Shown here: in pieces, positions 8,207-16,298 of the stretch
Layout of the letters: every line of letters begins with the position of its first letter
How positions within the stretch are numbered: the stretch's first letter is position 1
NCBI GenBank assembly: GCA_964558485.1
Contig: CAZLED010000003.1
Span: forward strand, 21,578 to 85,577
Length of the DNA: 64,000 nt
Direction of reading: 5' to 3'
Origin: UMGS1696 sp964558485
GTDB taxonomy: Bacteria > Bacillota > Clostridia > Oscillospirales > CAG-272
Position numbers and translations under genes: made by a program
Notes under the pieces: model-generated
Told to the model about the DNA's origin: nothing
The model's database searches: none
What the model saw: only the letters and a program-made list of their open reading frames with translations

Positions 8207-9490
8207 ATGCAGATTTCTGAGAAGATCCGCCGGCTGGGCGACCAGGCTGAGCGGGATATGAAGGATATATTTGACGACATTGACCGGATCGCACGGGTCA
8301 ATACCGAGCACGTGCTGGACTGCTTCCGGGAGGCTGAGGTCAGCGAATCCCTGTTTGCACCTTCGACAGGGTATGGCTACGGCGACAGAGGTCGGGACAC
8401 CATCGATGCATTGGCCGCCAAAATTTTCCGGGGCGACACCGGCTTCATGCGGCCCCAGCTCATCTCCGGCACCCACACCATCACCGTGGCGCTGTTCGGA
8501 CTGCTGCGGCCGGGAGACGTGATGCTGTCCCTCACCGGTGTGCCCTACGATACATTGCTGGCAGTCATCGGTCTGGACGGCAATCCCGGCGACGGTTCCC
8601 TGAAGGACTTCGGCGTGGACTTTGATCCCATTCCTTTGTTGTCAGATGGGACGATGGACTATATTGGTCTTCGGGAAAAAATGACCCAGTACGGCAGCCG
8701 GGTCAAGATCGTGCATCTGCAGCGTTCCAAGGGCTATGCCGACCGTCCGACCCTCACCGTGGCACAGATCCGGGAAGCCTGCGCCAATGTCCGTAGGATC
8801 GCTGCGGAGCTGAACATCCCGGCACCCTATGTGGTGGTGGACAACTGCTACGGCGAATTCGTGGAGACCACCGAACCGCTGGGTGGCGCAGACGGTGTGG
8901 ACATCCTCATGGGCTCGCTGATCAAAAATCCCGGTGGCGGTATGGCAGATATCGGCGGCTACATCGTGGGTACGCCCCGTGCCATCGAGCTGTGCGGCTA
9001 TCGGCTCACCTGTCCCGGTGTAGGTCTGGATGCCGGTGCGTCTCTGGGGCAAAACCGGAACCTGCTCCGGGGCCTGTTCTATGCACCACACACGGTGGCA
9101 CAGGCCATGAAGACTGCCCACCTGACCGCCTACGTGTTCGATGCGCTGGGCTACAAGGTCTCGCCGGCGTGGAACCAGAGAAGAAGCGATATCATCCAGG
9201 CGGTAGAATGCGCCACCGGCGAAGGTCTGTGTGCCTTCTGTCAGGGGATCCAGGCCGCTTCTCCCATCGACTCCCACGTGATCCCCGAACCCTACGATAT
9301 GCCCGGCTATCCCGATCCCGTGATCATGGCGGCTGGTGCCTTTGTGGGTGGTGCGTCCATTGAGCTGTCTGCCGATGGCCCCATGAGACCGCCGTACACT
9401 GCCTTCCTGCAAGGTGGCCTGACCTACGAAAGTGCCCGTCTTGGGATCCTGTCGGCAGCGGACAAGGTTGCCCGTGGGCAGGAAAAGTGA
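8207..9490 (+). CDS. PLP-dependent methionine gamma-lyase / aluminium-resistance family protein
   Basis: Fold-type I pyridoxal-phosphate enzyme of the Cys/Met-metabolism family often annotated as aluminium resistance protein (YnbB group). SGTHTITVALFGLLRPGDVMLS near residues 85-107 is the cofactor phosphate loop. VVDNCYGEF near 208 carries the PLP-ring Asp, and GSLIKNPGGGMADIGGYI near 235 holds the probable Schiff-base Lys. Length 427 is typical. AAAAAGGATAACAATC precedes the ATG. The reaction is unknown for this group; gamma-lyase activity is a family label, not a demonstrated role. The HAD gene begins seven bases downstream. Confidence 0.87.
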   Translation: MQISEKIRRLGDQAERDMKDIFDDIDRIARVNTEHVLDCFREAEVSESLFAPSTGYGYGDRGRDTIDALAAKIFRGDTGFMRPQLISGTHTITVALFGLLRPGDVMLSLTGVPYDTLLAVIGLDGNPGDGSLKDFGVDFDPIPLLSDGTMDYIGLREKMTQYGSRVKIVHLQRSKGYADRPTLTVAQIREACANVRRIAAELNIPAPYVVVDNCYGEFVETTEPLGGADGVDILMGSLIKNPGGGMADIGGYIVGTPRAIELCGYRLTCPGVGLDAGASLGQNRNLLRGLFYAPHTVAQAMKTAHLTAYVFDALGYKVSPAWNQRRSDIIQAVECATGEGLCAFCQGIQAASPIDSHVIPEPYDMPGYPDPVIMAAGAFVGGASIELSADGPMRPPYTAFLQGGLTYESARLGILSAADKVARGQEK

Positions 9491-9497
9491 GGTACCC

Positions 9498-10145
9498 ATG
9501 CAGCTCGTATTTGACCTGGACGGCACGCTGATCGATTCTTCCAAAGGGATCTTGGGCACACTGCGGCATACCTTCGATGTCATGGGTTTTCCGCTGCTGC
9601 CCGACATGGAAAAGTTCATCGGTCCCCCGCTGGAATGGGCGTTCCGGGAATTCGTAGGCGTGGACGAACAAACAGCTGTGGAGGCCACAAAGGTGTATCG
9701 CAAGGAGTATGCCGTCACCGGTGTGTTGGGGGTAGAAGTGTACGATGGGATCCCGGAAATGCTGGCAGCCTTGCAGAAGGCCGGGCACAGTCTCCACGTG
9801 GCCACCTCCAAGCCGGAGCCCTTTGCCCTGCGCATTCTGGAAAACATCGACCTGGCAAAATATTTCACCCACATCTGCGGCGCCGGTCTGGATGGCACAA
9901 GAGCGAAAAAAGCCCTGGTGCTGGCAGAGCTGTTTCGCCGCGGCGGCGTGACGGAGCCAAATGCGGCGACTCTGTCCGACTGGCGTATGATCGGCGACCG
10001 GATCTATGACGTAGAAGGTGCGGCGGCCTTTGGACTGGGTACCATCGGCGTGACCTGGGGCTTTGGCGCACCTGCCGAATTCGACCGGGCCGTGGCGGTA
10101 GTGGATTCACCGGCAGCGCTGGTTGCGGCGGTAAACCGTGCCTGA
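9498..10145 (+). CDS. HAD hydrolase, phosphoglycolate phosphatase-like
   Basis: HAD-superfamily phosphatase with cap type C1. Motif I is LVFDLDGTLID at residues 3-13 (nucleophile Asp7 and Asp9), motif II is VATSKP near 98, motif III is the Lys in RAKKALVLAEL, and motif IV is MIGDRIYDVEGAAAFGL near 170. Start 9498 is chosen because GTGAGG lies five bases upstream and the preceding in-frame codons overlap the PLP gene. 215 residues is normal for a GMP/phosphoglycolate phosphatase-type HAD. Probably co-transcribed with the PLP enzyme; substrate unknown. Confidence 0.87.
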   Translation: MQLVFDLDGTLIDSSKGILGTLRHTFDVMGFPLLPDMEKFIGPPLEWAFREFVGVDEQTAVEATKVYRKEYAVTGVLGVEVYDGIPEMLAALQKAGHSLHVATSKPEPFALRILENIDLAKYFTHICGAGLDGTRAKKALVLAELFRRGGVTEPNAATLSDWRMIGDRIYDVEGAAAFGLGTIGVTWGFGAPAEFDRAVAVVDSPAALVAAVNRA

Positions 10146-10194
10146 GCGAAATGTGACGTTGCTGTAATTGGGAGTTTGAGAGGTGGGAGACTGT

Positions 10195-10884
10195 ATGAAT
10201 ATTTACATCGATGAATCCGGTTCGATCAATAACAAAAACGATGAGAAGCATAATTTCGTGATCGCTCTTGTGCAAGCTACGGATGACAAAGGTTTGAAAC
10301 ATTCCTATAAACGATATATTACCTCTCGTATGAAGAACCTATATACATATGCGAAAGAGCCAAAGAAGATGTTTGTCGGAGATAGGTTTGTTGAATTGAA
10401 AGGCAGTGCATTGACTGCAGAGCAAAAGAAAGACTTTGTTCGTTTTTTCTGTGAAAAGCAAAACCTGTCACTGTACTACATCGTGCTTCGCAATCCATTG
10501 TTGACGGATGCATTTTGCAGCAATACAGCCAGAGCATTTAATTATTCGCTGTACCATGCGATCAAATATTTTGTGGATCAGGGCGTATTGGAATTGACAG
10601 AAGAATGCAGCCTGCAATTGGATGAACGCAATGAACGCACAGATGCCAGAAATTTCTTAGAACAGTATTTGAACACGCAATTTATCGATAGCACATTTGT
10701 AAATCCGTTTCATGTGCGCTACTTCGATTCCAAGAATAATAAGTTGATTCAGCTTGCAGATGTTTTTGCGAATATCTACTATTCTCATATGATAACAGAT
10801 ACGTATGCCGATGTATTCACGATGTTGAAAGAAACGGGCGTTCTGAAAGGCATATATTTTTTCCCGTTGCACAAAAAAATCTGA
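10195..10884 (+). CDS. DUF3800 domain protein
   Basis: MNIYIDESGSI at the N-terminus is the DUF3800 hallmark, with the acidic DES motif of an RNase H-like fold. LQLDERNERTDARNFLEQYL (about 140-160) and NNKLIQLADVFANIYYS (about 178-195) supply the other conserved acidic positions. Start 10195 is preferred over the GTG at 10183 because GGGAG lies five bases before it. The gene is clearly more AT-rich than its neighbours, which suggests horizontal gain. DUF3800 proteins are often found near mobile or defence genes; a nuclease-like role is inference. Confidence 0.83.
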   Translation: MNIYIDESGSINNKNDEKHNFVIALVQATDDKGLKHSYKRYITSRMKNLYTYAKEPKKMFVGDRFVELKGSALTAEQKKDFVRFFCEKQNLSLYYIVLRNPLLTDAFCSNTARAFNYSLYHAIKYFVDQGVLELTEECSLQLDERNERTDARNFLEQYLNTQFIDSTFVNPFHVRYFDSKNNKLIQLADVFANIYYSHMITDTYADVFTMLKETGVLKGIYFFPLHKKI

Positions 10885-10893
10885 ATCTGCATA

Positions 10894-10922
10894 TTGACAA
10901 ATCCACCCGCATATGATATAAT
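10894..10922 (+). promoter_or_regulatory. Consensus promoter of the 10928 small RNA
   Basis: Perfect sigma-A boxes TTGACA (10894-10899) and TATAAT (10917-10922) separated by 17 bp. No coding region follows; the transcript runs into a terminator about 120 bases later. Confidence 0.75.
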
Positions 10923-10927
10923 AAAGC

Positions 10928-11044
10928 TGTCAACAGTAAGTCCTACTCCCGTGCTATTTTCTTAGTAAGCGTCATGTGCTGGCGTCACCGGTAGGCGATT
11001 GACTTCTTTTGCAAATAGAGCAGGGGTGCTACCTCTGCTTTTTT
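10928..11044 (+). ncRNA. Candidate small RNA with own promoter and terminator
   Basis: A perfect promoter is followed by about 117 non-coding bases and an intrinsic terminator: stem GCAGGGG/CCTCTGC at 11020-11038 followed by T6. Inside, GCTATTT near 10953 can pair with AAATAG at 11013-11018, which would compete with the terminator stem. No match to a riboswitch class I know. It carries ATTTTCTTAGTA, similar to ATTTTACTTAGTA in the antitoxin-type RNA at 47888. A minus-strand frame just beyond the terminator ends in basic codons, as in a convergent toxin, but no toxin body remains. Function unknown. Confidence 0.6.
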
Positions 11045-11200
11045 GTTTTTCCCATTTCTTGCAACATAAAAATTGTAGGGAACGGTCTTGACCGTTCCGG
11101 GTATTCCCAAACGTCAGCCACTACTCCGACCGATTTGGCTGAAACGGAACGTACGTCAAAACACGCTGCAACACCTCTGCTTTTTTGTTTCCCATATGCA
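11031..11200. repeat. Duplicated terminator flanking a short piece of the dispersed repeat
   Basis: ACCTCTGCTTTTTTGTTT occurs at 11031-11048 and again at about 11170-11187, each followed by CCCAT. Between them lies about 110 bp containing GTCAGCCACTACTCCGACCG (11114-11133), a module also found in the 44.4 kb and, inverted, the 58.5 kb repeat copies. Confidence 0.6.
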
Positions 11201-11212
11201 CAGCACAACAAA

Positions 11213-11271
11213 AAGCCTCTCCGTGCATATATACCAAAGGATCGGTACATATGCACGAAAAGGCTTTTTCT
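11213..11271. terminator. Bidirectional terminator
   Basis: AAAAAGCC...GTGCATAT pairs with ATATGCAC...GGCTTTTT around a short loop. It ends the minus-strand antiporter transcript and would also stop plus-strand read-through. Confidence 0.7.
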
Positions 11272-11285
11272 ATTCCAATACGATC

Positions 11286-12572
11286 TTATTTTCCCTGTGC
11301 CAGCTTGGCTTTTTCTCGTTCGGGCATGGGCTTTTCCGGGATCTCGCCGGCTTTTTCCAAGGCGATCTTGGTCAGCAGGGGACCGACCAGCTCATATACC
11401 AGCACGGCAAACAGGCAGATGTTCCGGATGATCACGCCTGCTTCGCCCAGACTCATGGCGGTCAGGGACATACCCAGAGATACACCGGCCTGGGGCAGCA
11501 GCGTGATACCCAGGTATTTCTGGATCGCCGGCGAACAGTGGGTGAATTTGCAGGAGATGGCGGCACCGCTGATCTTCCCCATGGAGCGGAACAGGATGTA
11601 TACCACACCGGCTAAGATGATGGCCCAATCGGCAAATACGTCAAAGTCCAGGTCCGAGCCGCTGAGCACGAAGAACAGCACCATCAGCGGCCCCGTCCAG
11701 CGATCGACTCTGTCCATCAGCTCTTCCGAGAAGTCACACAGGTTGCAGAATACCGTACCCATGGCCATGCACACCAGCAGCGACGAGAACCCAATGGTCA
11801 CAGGGCCTACGGCAAAGTGCAGCTGGGACAGTGCCACGGACAGGAACACAAAGGTCACAGAAATGCTCAGTCGCTTGCTGCGGGAGTAGAAGAACTGCTC
11901 CGACCAATGGAAGGCAAGCCCGATCAGTGCACCCAGCGCCAGCGATGCCACCACTTCGATCAGGGGATCCACCAGCACGGACACCATGTCTACCTGCCCG
12001 TTTTCCAGCGCTCTGGCGATACCAAAGGAAACGGCGAACACCACCAGACCCACCATGTCGTCCAGCGCCACCACCGGCAGCAGCACACGGGTCAGCGGTC
12101 CTTCTGCCTTGTACTGCTTGACCACCATCAAGGTAGCAGCAGGAGCAGTGGCCGTAGCGATGGCACCCAGCGTGATGGCAGCAGACAGCGGCAGCTTATC
12201 CGGCATGATAAAATGTAAGATACACAGGGCAATGTCCACGAAGATGGTCGCCACTACCGCCTGGAACACGGCGATGACCACCACTTTTTTCCCCACCTGT
12301 TTCAGGGCTTCCACACGGAATTCGTTGCCCATGGTGAAGGCGATGAACCCCAGTGCCACGTCCGACAGGATCTTGAAGGATTCCACATTTTCCAGAGACG
12401 TAAAGCCGATGCCATCGATGCCCAGCCGACCCAGGCAGAAGGGACCGATCAGAATACCAGCCACCAGATAGGCAGTGACGGCAGGCAGATTCCATTTTTT
12501 GGTCACACGGGACATCATGAGCCCGGCAAACAGAGCGATAGACAGCGCAAGCAATGTCTGCATACAAGTCAA
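11286..12572 (-). CDS. Cation:proton antiporter (CPA2/KefB-type membrane domain)
   Basis: Integral membrane antiporter exchanging Na+ or K+ for H+. The 428 residues form about twelve hydrophobic segments. LPAVTAYLVAGILIGPFCLG (about 29-48) matches the CPA2 N-terminal gate helix, and ATATAPAATLMVV (about 133-145) and ALDDMVGLVVFAVSFGIA (about 168-185) give the paired unwound helices with the conserved acidic pair DD. No RCK/TrkA-N domain follows, so regulation by NAD or nucleotides is not encoded in the same chain. It is a single-gene unit with its own promoter at 12648-12676. Confidence 0.88.
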   Translation of the reverse strand: MTCMQTLLALSIALFAGLMMSRVTKKWNLPAVTAYLVAGILIGPFCLGRLGIDGIGFTSLENVESFKILSDVALGFIAFTMGNEFRVEALKQVGKKVVVIAVFQAVVATIFVDIALCILHFIMPDKLPLSAAITLGAIATATAPAATLMVVKQYKAEGPLTRVLLPVVALDDMVGLVVFAVSFGIARALENGQVDMVSVLVDPLIEVVASLALGALIGLAFHWSEQFFYSRSKRLSISVTFVFLSVALSQLHFAVGPVTIGFSSLLVCMAMGTVFCNLCDFSEELMDRVDRWTGPLMVLFFVLSGSDLDFDVFADWAIILAGVVYILFRSMGKISGAAISCKFTHCSPAIQKYLGITLLPQAGVSLGMSLTAMSLGEAGVIIRNICLFAVLVYELVGPLLTKIALEKAGEIPEKPMPEREKAKLAQGK

Positions 12573-12647
12573 CCCTTTCCACTATAAAGATACAAAATTG
12601 TGATGTACAGGAAAATCGGCGAGACAAAAACCCCGCCGCACAATAGT

Positions 12648-12676
12648 ATTGTACACTTTTTGCGCCGGTTTTGCAA
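12648..12676 (-). promoter_or_regulatory. Promoter of the antiporter gene
   Basis: Minus-strand TTGCAA (12671-12676), 17-bp spacer, TACAAT (12648-12653). Confidence 0.6.
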
Positions 12677-12749
12677 GAGGAAGAACAGGGAAAAATGTAC
12701 AAAAATACAGCAGGGTTATAGGGAGATTGCACAAGAGCTGGTGCAACCA

Positions 12750-12787
12750 AAAACAGGATCTACCCCAAACGGAGTAGGTCCTGTTTT
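12750..12787. terminator. Bidirectional terminator
   Basis: AAAACAGGATCTAC at 12750-12763 pairs with GTAGGTCCTGTTTT at 12774-12787; strong stem with A and T flanks. Confidence 0.7.
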
Positions 12788-12790
12788 GTT

Positions 12791-12963
12791 CACATCATTC
12801 AGCCAACGGCAAGTTTAGACCAAAGAGCAGGCTGTATCGCTTCCGGTTTTCGCTTCACATTATTCCAACGGCAAGTTTATACTAAATATTGGAAAATTTA
12901 CCGTCAGGGAAATTTTCAGGAGCAGGCTGTATCGCTTCCGGTTCAGCTTCACATTATTCCTGC
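12791..12963. repeat. Imperfect tandem repeat copied from the 3' end of the solute-binding gene
   Basis: The unit contains CAACGGCAAGTTTA (12804-12817 and 12865-12878) and GAGCAGGCTGTATCGCTTCC (12825-12844 and 12920-12939), each followed by CTTCACATTATTCC. The last unit runs into the stop codon of the 12954 gene. With 12573-12790 this fills a 381-bp gene-free stretch; no other gene is visible there. Confidence 0.7.
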
Positions 12964-14423
12964 TCGGTTTTCTCTAGTGCTTCGTAGAACTTGTCGATGG
13001 TGGATTGCGCTGCTTGTTCGTTCTTGGCGTAGAAAGAAGCAAAGTCGGCAGAGTTTTGCTGGATCACAAGGTTGCCAACGGTGTAGAACAGGTTGTTGAA
13101 CCCATTGGAAAAGCCAAAGTAGTTACCGCCGATCTCGTAGGCAATGGTGTCAAAGAGAATGTCCAACATATTCTTTGTGTCCTCGTCTCGTGCCAGCTTG
13201 CCGGACAAGGTCACATCGTAGAAGGTCGGAATGACTTCGTTTTCGCTTTCCCAAGAGAGGTATTCCAGCGTGGCTCCCACCATGTCCGGGTTCTGGATGG
13301 TCAGCGGGATGCACATGAGGTCGCCCCAATCCTGCGAGATGTAGTTTTCCTGCTCCTCGTCATATTTCGGATAGGGCAGGATCCCCACGTCGATCTCACA
13401 ATCCCGGTACACGTCCGCCATGGTCACAGCACCCAGACGGAACAAAATGCGTCCCGTGTGCATCTGGATCATGTCTTCCTCGGCAAATCCATTGGGAATA
13501 AACACCGTACCGGGGTTGGAGACCATTCTGTGCATGGATTCGATAATGTGAAAAGTCTTTTCCGTGTTCATGGCAAGCTGGATCTTCCCATCGTTGCCAA
13601 AGCGTGTGATGAATTGATCCGCACCGGTCACAAAGGGAATGTATTTGGAGGTCTCGTCGGCGGTCACACCGGCAATGTCATCGTCCTTGGTGAATTGCCC
13701 GTCCCCATTGAGGTCCCGTGTGGCAGAGATCGCCATATCTACAAATTTGTCGATGGTCCACTTGCCTTCGTATACCAGCTCATAGGGATTGTCCATGTTG
13801 TTGTCTACGATCATTTCCTTGTTGAAGAAAACGGCATCGGGTGTGGGGATCACATAATCGGATACGCCATAGTAGGTGTTTTTCCCCAACCGCAGCATAT
13901 CCATACGTTCCCGGTTCCACCAATCCGCTGTCATATCAATATTGGGCAGGGTGTCCAGGTTGTACAGCATCCCGGTGGTCACCAGTTCGGCCACGCTTGC
14001 AATGCAGTGGATCAAGCACAGGTCGTACACATCGTCTCCGGCGGTCACGGTGTTCTTGATCTTATTCACCACCTCGGCGTATTTAAGATCCAATTCCTGT
14101 GCGATGTCCACGTTGAGAAATTCCTCCGTTTTGATCATACGGCTGAAAATGGCATCGTTCATGGCGTCCCCGTTGGCTTCTTCGGCAAATAGATAGTTGG
14201 AATGCCAGTCCCATGCGTTGATCAGGAAGTTAGCACCGCCAAAGTCCAGGTCTTCGGAAAGCCCGTGCATGGCTCGTGTCTCTTCGGGCTCGGTTTCGGT
14301 AACGGTGGTATCGGTGCCGGTGGTATCCGTATGGGTTGTGGTTTCGTCCTGTTCGGTTTTGCTGCAGGCTGCCATGGAAAGAAGCATAGCCATCAGCAGC
14401 AGGGCAGCGGTGATCTTTTTCAT
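12954..14423 (-). CDS. Extracellular solute-binding lipoprotein (paralogue 1 of 3)
   Basis: ABC-type substrate-binding lipoprotein. Signal peptide residues 1-19 end at lipobox LSMAAC (Cys20), followed by a Thr/Asp/Glu-rich linker and the two-lobed binding domain. It carries an EF-hand-like loop DLNGDGQFTKDDD near residue 245 that could bind calcium. The C-terminal part (NYFGFSNGFNNLFYTVGNL) is shared with the two next genes. 489 residues. No permease or ATPase gene is adjacent, so it must work with a transporter encoded elsewhere or act in sensing or adhesion. It is about two-thirds identical to the 14613 gene by eye, which points to recent tandem duplication. Confidence 0.85.
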   Translation of the reverse strand: MKKITAALLLMAMLLSMAACSKTEQDETTTHTDTTGTDTTVTETEPEETRAMHGLSEDLDFGGANFLINAWDWHSNYLFAEEANGDAMNDAIFSRMIKTEEFLNVDIAQELDLKYAEVVNKIKNTVTAGDDVYDLCLIHCIASVAELVTTGMLYNLDTLPNIDMTADWWNRERMDMLRLGKNTYYGVSDYVIPTPDAVFFNKEMIVDNNMDNPYELVYEGKWTIDKFVDMAISATRDLNGDGQFTKDDDIAGVTADETSKYIPFVTGADQFITRFGNDGKIQLAMNTEKTFHIIESMHRMVSNPGTVFIPNGFAEEDMIQMHTGRILFRLGAVTMADVYRDCEIDVGILPYPKYDEEQENYISQDWGDLMCIPLTIQNPDMVGATLEYLSWESENEVIPTFYDVTLSGKLARDEDTKNMLDILFDTIAYEIGGNYFGFSNGFNNLFYTVGNLVIQQNSADFASFYAKNEQAAQSTIDKFYEALEKTEQE

Positions 14424-14464
14424 AAAAATCCCTTCTTTGATTCCAGCAGAATTTGTTCAAACGT

Positions 14465-14610
14465 CACTATAGCATAAAATTGTGAACGGCTTTAGGGGGG
14501 GAGTGAATAAAAAATGAACAAACGAAATCTTGTGTATTTGCACAAAATTACACCTATATTTTTGTGCAAAAAAACACCGCCGATCCCCAATAGAATCAGC
14601 GGTGTGGTTA
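14465..14610 (-). promoter_or_regulatory. Promoter region with G7 tract and upstream terminator
   Basis: Between the paralogues lie a -10-like TATAGT (14466-14471, minus), conserved GTTCACAATTTT, and a G7 tract (14494-14500) placed just upstream of where a -35 box would be. The equivalent block before the next paralogue (16124-16160) is almost identical, including G7. A hairpin ACACCGC/GCGGTGT (14574-14605) followed by T7 on the minus strand terminates the 14613 gene. Confidence 0.55.
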
Positions 14611-14612
14611 TG

Positions 14613-16079
14613 TTAGCCTTCGATTTTTTCAAGAGCTTCGTAGAACTTGTCGATAATAGCTGTTGCGGATTTTTCGTTCTTGGCGTAGAAAGAGGCAAAG
14701 TCAGCGGAGTCTTGCAGGATGATCATGTTGCCGACTACGTAAAAGAGCTGGTTGAAGGCACCGGAGAATCCAAAGTAGTTGCCACCCACTTCATAGGCTA
14801 CATTGGAAAAGAGCAGGTCGAGCATATTCCGGGAGTCTTCGTCACGAGCCAGCTTGCCGGACAGGGTCACATCATAGTACGCCGGTACGACTTCGTTTTC
14901 GCTTTCCCAAGAGAGGTATTCGATCGTTGCACCCACCATTTCGGTCTGCTGGATGGTCAGCGGAATGCACATCAGCGAACCGCCATCGTTGGAGATGTAG
15001 TTTTCCTGGGCTTCATCATACTTCGGGTACGGCAGGAAACCAACGTCCACTTCACAGTCTCTGTACACGTCTGCATCCGTGATCACGCCCAGTCGGAACA
15101 AAATGCGACCGGTGTCCATCTGCACCATGTCTTCCTCTGCCATCCCATCCGGTACGAATACGGCACTGGCGGTGTTGATCATATTGTAGAGGACCTCCAA
15201 AATGTGGAAGGTCTTCTCCGTGTACATATCCAGCTTCCGTCGTCCATCGGCTGTGGCAGAGGTCAAAAATTGTCCGGCAGCGGTCATAAACGGTACGTAT
15301 TTGGAGTACTCGTTGCAGGTCATGCCCCAAACGTCATCGTCCTTGGTGTATTGTCCATCGCCGTTCACGTCACGGGATACGGTCAGGCACATATTCGAAA
15401 ACTTGTCCAGTGTCCATTTTCCTTCGTATACCAGCTCGTAGGGGTTCTCCATGTTGTTGTCCACGATCAATTCCTTGTTGAAGAAGATCGCATTCGGCGT
15501 GGGGATCACGTAATCGGATACGCCATAGTAGGTGTTCTTGCCCAGCCGCAGCATATCCATACGGTCACGGTTCCACCATTCCGCATCCAGATCCACGTTG
15601 GGCAGGATATCAAAATTGTACAGCATCCCTCTGGAGACCAGCTCCGACACACTGGCCATGCTGTGGATCAGACACAGGTCGTACACATCGTCTCCGGCGG
15701 TCACGGTGTTCTTGATCTTGTTTACCACCTCGGCGTATTTCGGCTCCAGTTCCTGCACGATCTTGACGTTCAGAAATTCTTCCGTTTTGATCTTCCGATT
15801 GTACAGGGCATCGTTCATGGCATCCCCGGTAGCTTCTTCCGCAAACTGATAATTGGAATGCCAGTCTCGTGCGTTGATATTGAATTCCTCGCCGCCAAAG
15901 TCCAAGTCTTCGGAAAGCCCGTGCATGGGTCGGGTCTCCTCGGGCTCGGTTTCGGTAACGGTGGTATCGGTGCCGGTGGTATCCGCATGGGTTGTGGTTT
16001 CGTCCTGTTCGGTTTTGCTGCAGGCTGCCAACGAAGCCAGCATAGCTACGAGCAGCAGGACGGCAGTGACTCTTTTCAT
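14613..16079 (-). CDS. Extracellular solute-binding lipoprotein (paralogue 2 of 3)
   Basis: Same architecture as the neighbour: signal peptide with lipobox LASLAAC, linker with the repeated TTGTDTTVTETEPEETRPMHG block, then the periplasmic-binding-protein fold. EF-hand-like DVNGDGQYTKDDD lies near residue 245. Start 16079 is set by AGGAGG eight bases upstream; an upstream in-frame extension to 16205 runs through the promoter and is rejected. 488 residues. Ligand unknown; the family commonly binds oligosaccharides, but no hydrolase or permease in the cluster fixes the substrate. Confidence 0.85.
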   Translation of the reverse strand: MKRVTAVLLLVAMLASLAACSKTEQDETTTHADTTGTDTTVTETEPEETRPMHGLSEDLDFGGEEFNINARDWHSNYQFAEEATGDAMNDALYNRKIKTEEFLNVKIVQELEPKYAEVVNKIKNTVTAGDDVYDLCLIHSMASVSELVSRGMLYNFDILPNVDLDAEWWNRDRMDMLRLGKNTYYGVSDYVIPTPNAIFFNKELIVDNNMENPYELVYEGKWTLDKFSNMCLTVSRDVNGDGQYTKDDDVWGMTCNEYSKYVPFMTAAGQFLTSATADGRRKLDMYTEKTFHILEVLYNMINTASAVFVPDGMAEEDMVQMDTGRILFRLGVITDADVYRDCEVDVGFLPYPKYDEAQENYISNDGGSLMCIPLTIQQTEMVGATIEYLSWESENEVVPAYYDVTLSGKLARDEDSRNMLDLLFSNVAYEVGGNYFGFSGAFNQLFYVVGNMIILQDSADFASFYAKNEKSATAIIDKFYEALEKIEG

Positions 16080-16233
16080 AGTGGGATCCTCCTGTATTTT
16101 ATTGCGCCCCAGTGTAGTGGCATCAGTATACCGCAAAATTGTGAACGGTTCTCGGGGGGGTAGTGAATAAAAAATGAACACGAGAAATCTTGTAGATATG
16201 CCCAAATTTCATCGGGATATCTTCTATTTTTGT

Positions 16234-16285
16234 GCAAAAAAACACCGCTCGTTGGGGAAGCGTTGGTTTTCCAACAAAGCGGTGT
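16234..16285 (-). terminator. Terminator of the third solute-binding gene
   Basis: ACACCGCT (16242-16249) pairs with AGCGGTGT (16278-16285); on the minus strand the stem is followed by T7. A smaller internal hairpin GTTGG/CCAAC sits in the loop. Confidence 0.65.
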
Positions 16286-16298
16286 GGGTTGGCAGCGG

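Noticed and set aside
10928..11044. Riboswitch (c-di-GMP, THF or ZTP type) in front of a gene
   Set aside because: No conserved core of those classes can be recognised and no plus-strand gene follows the terminator.
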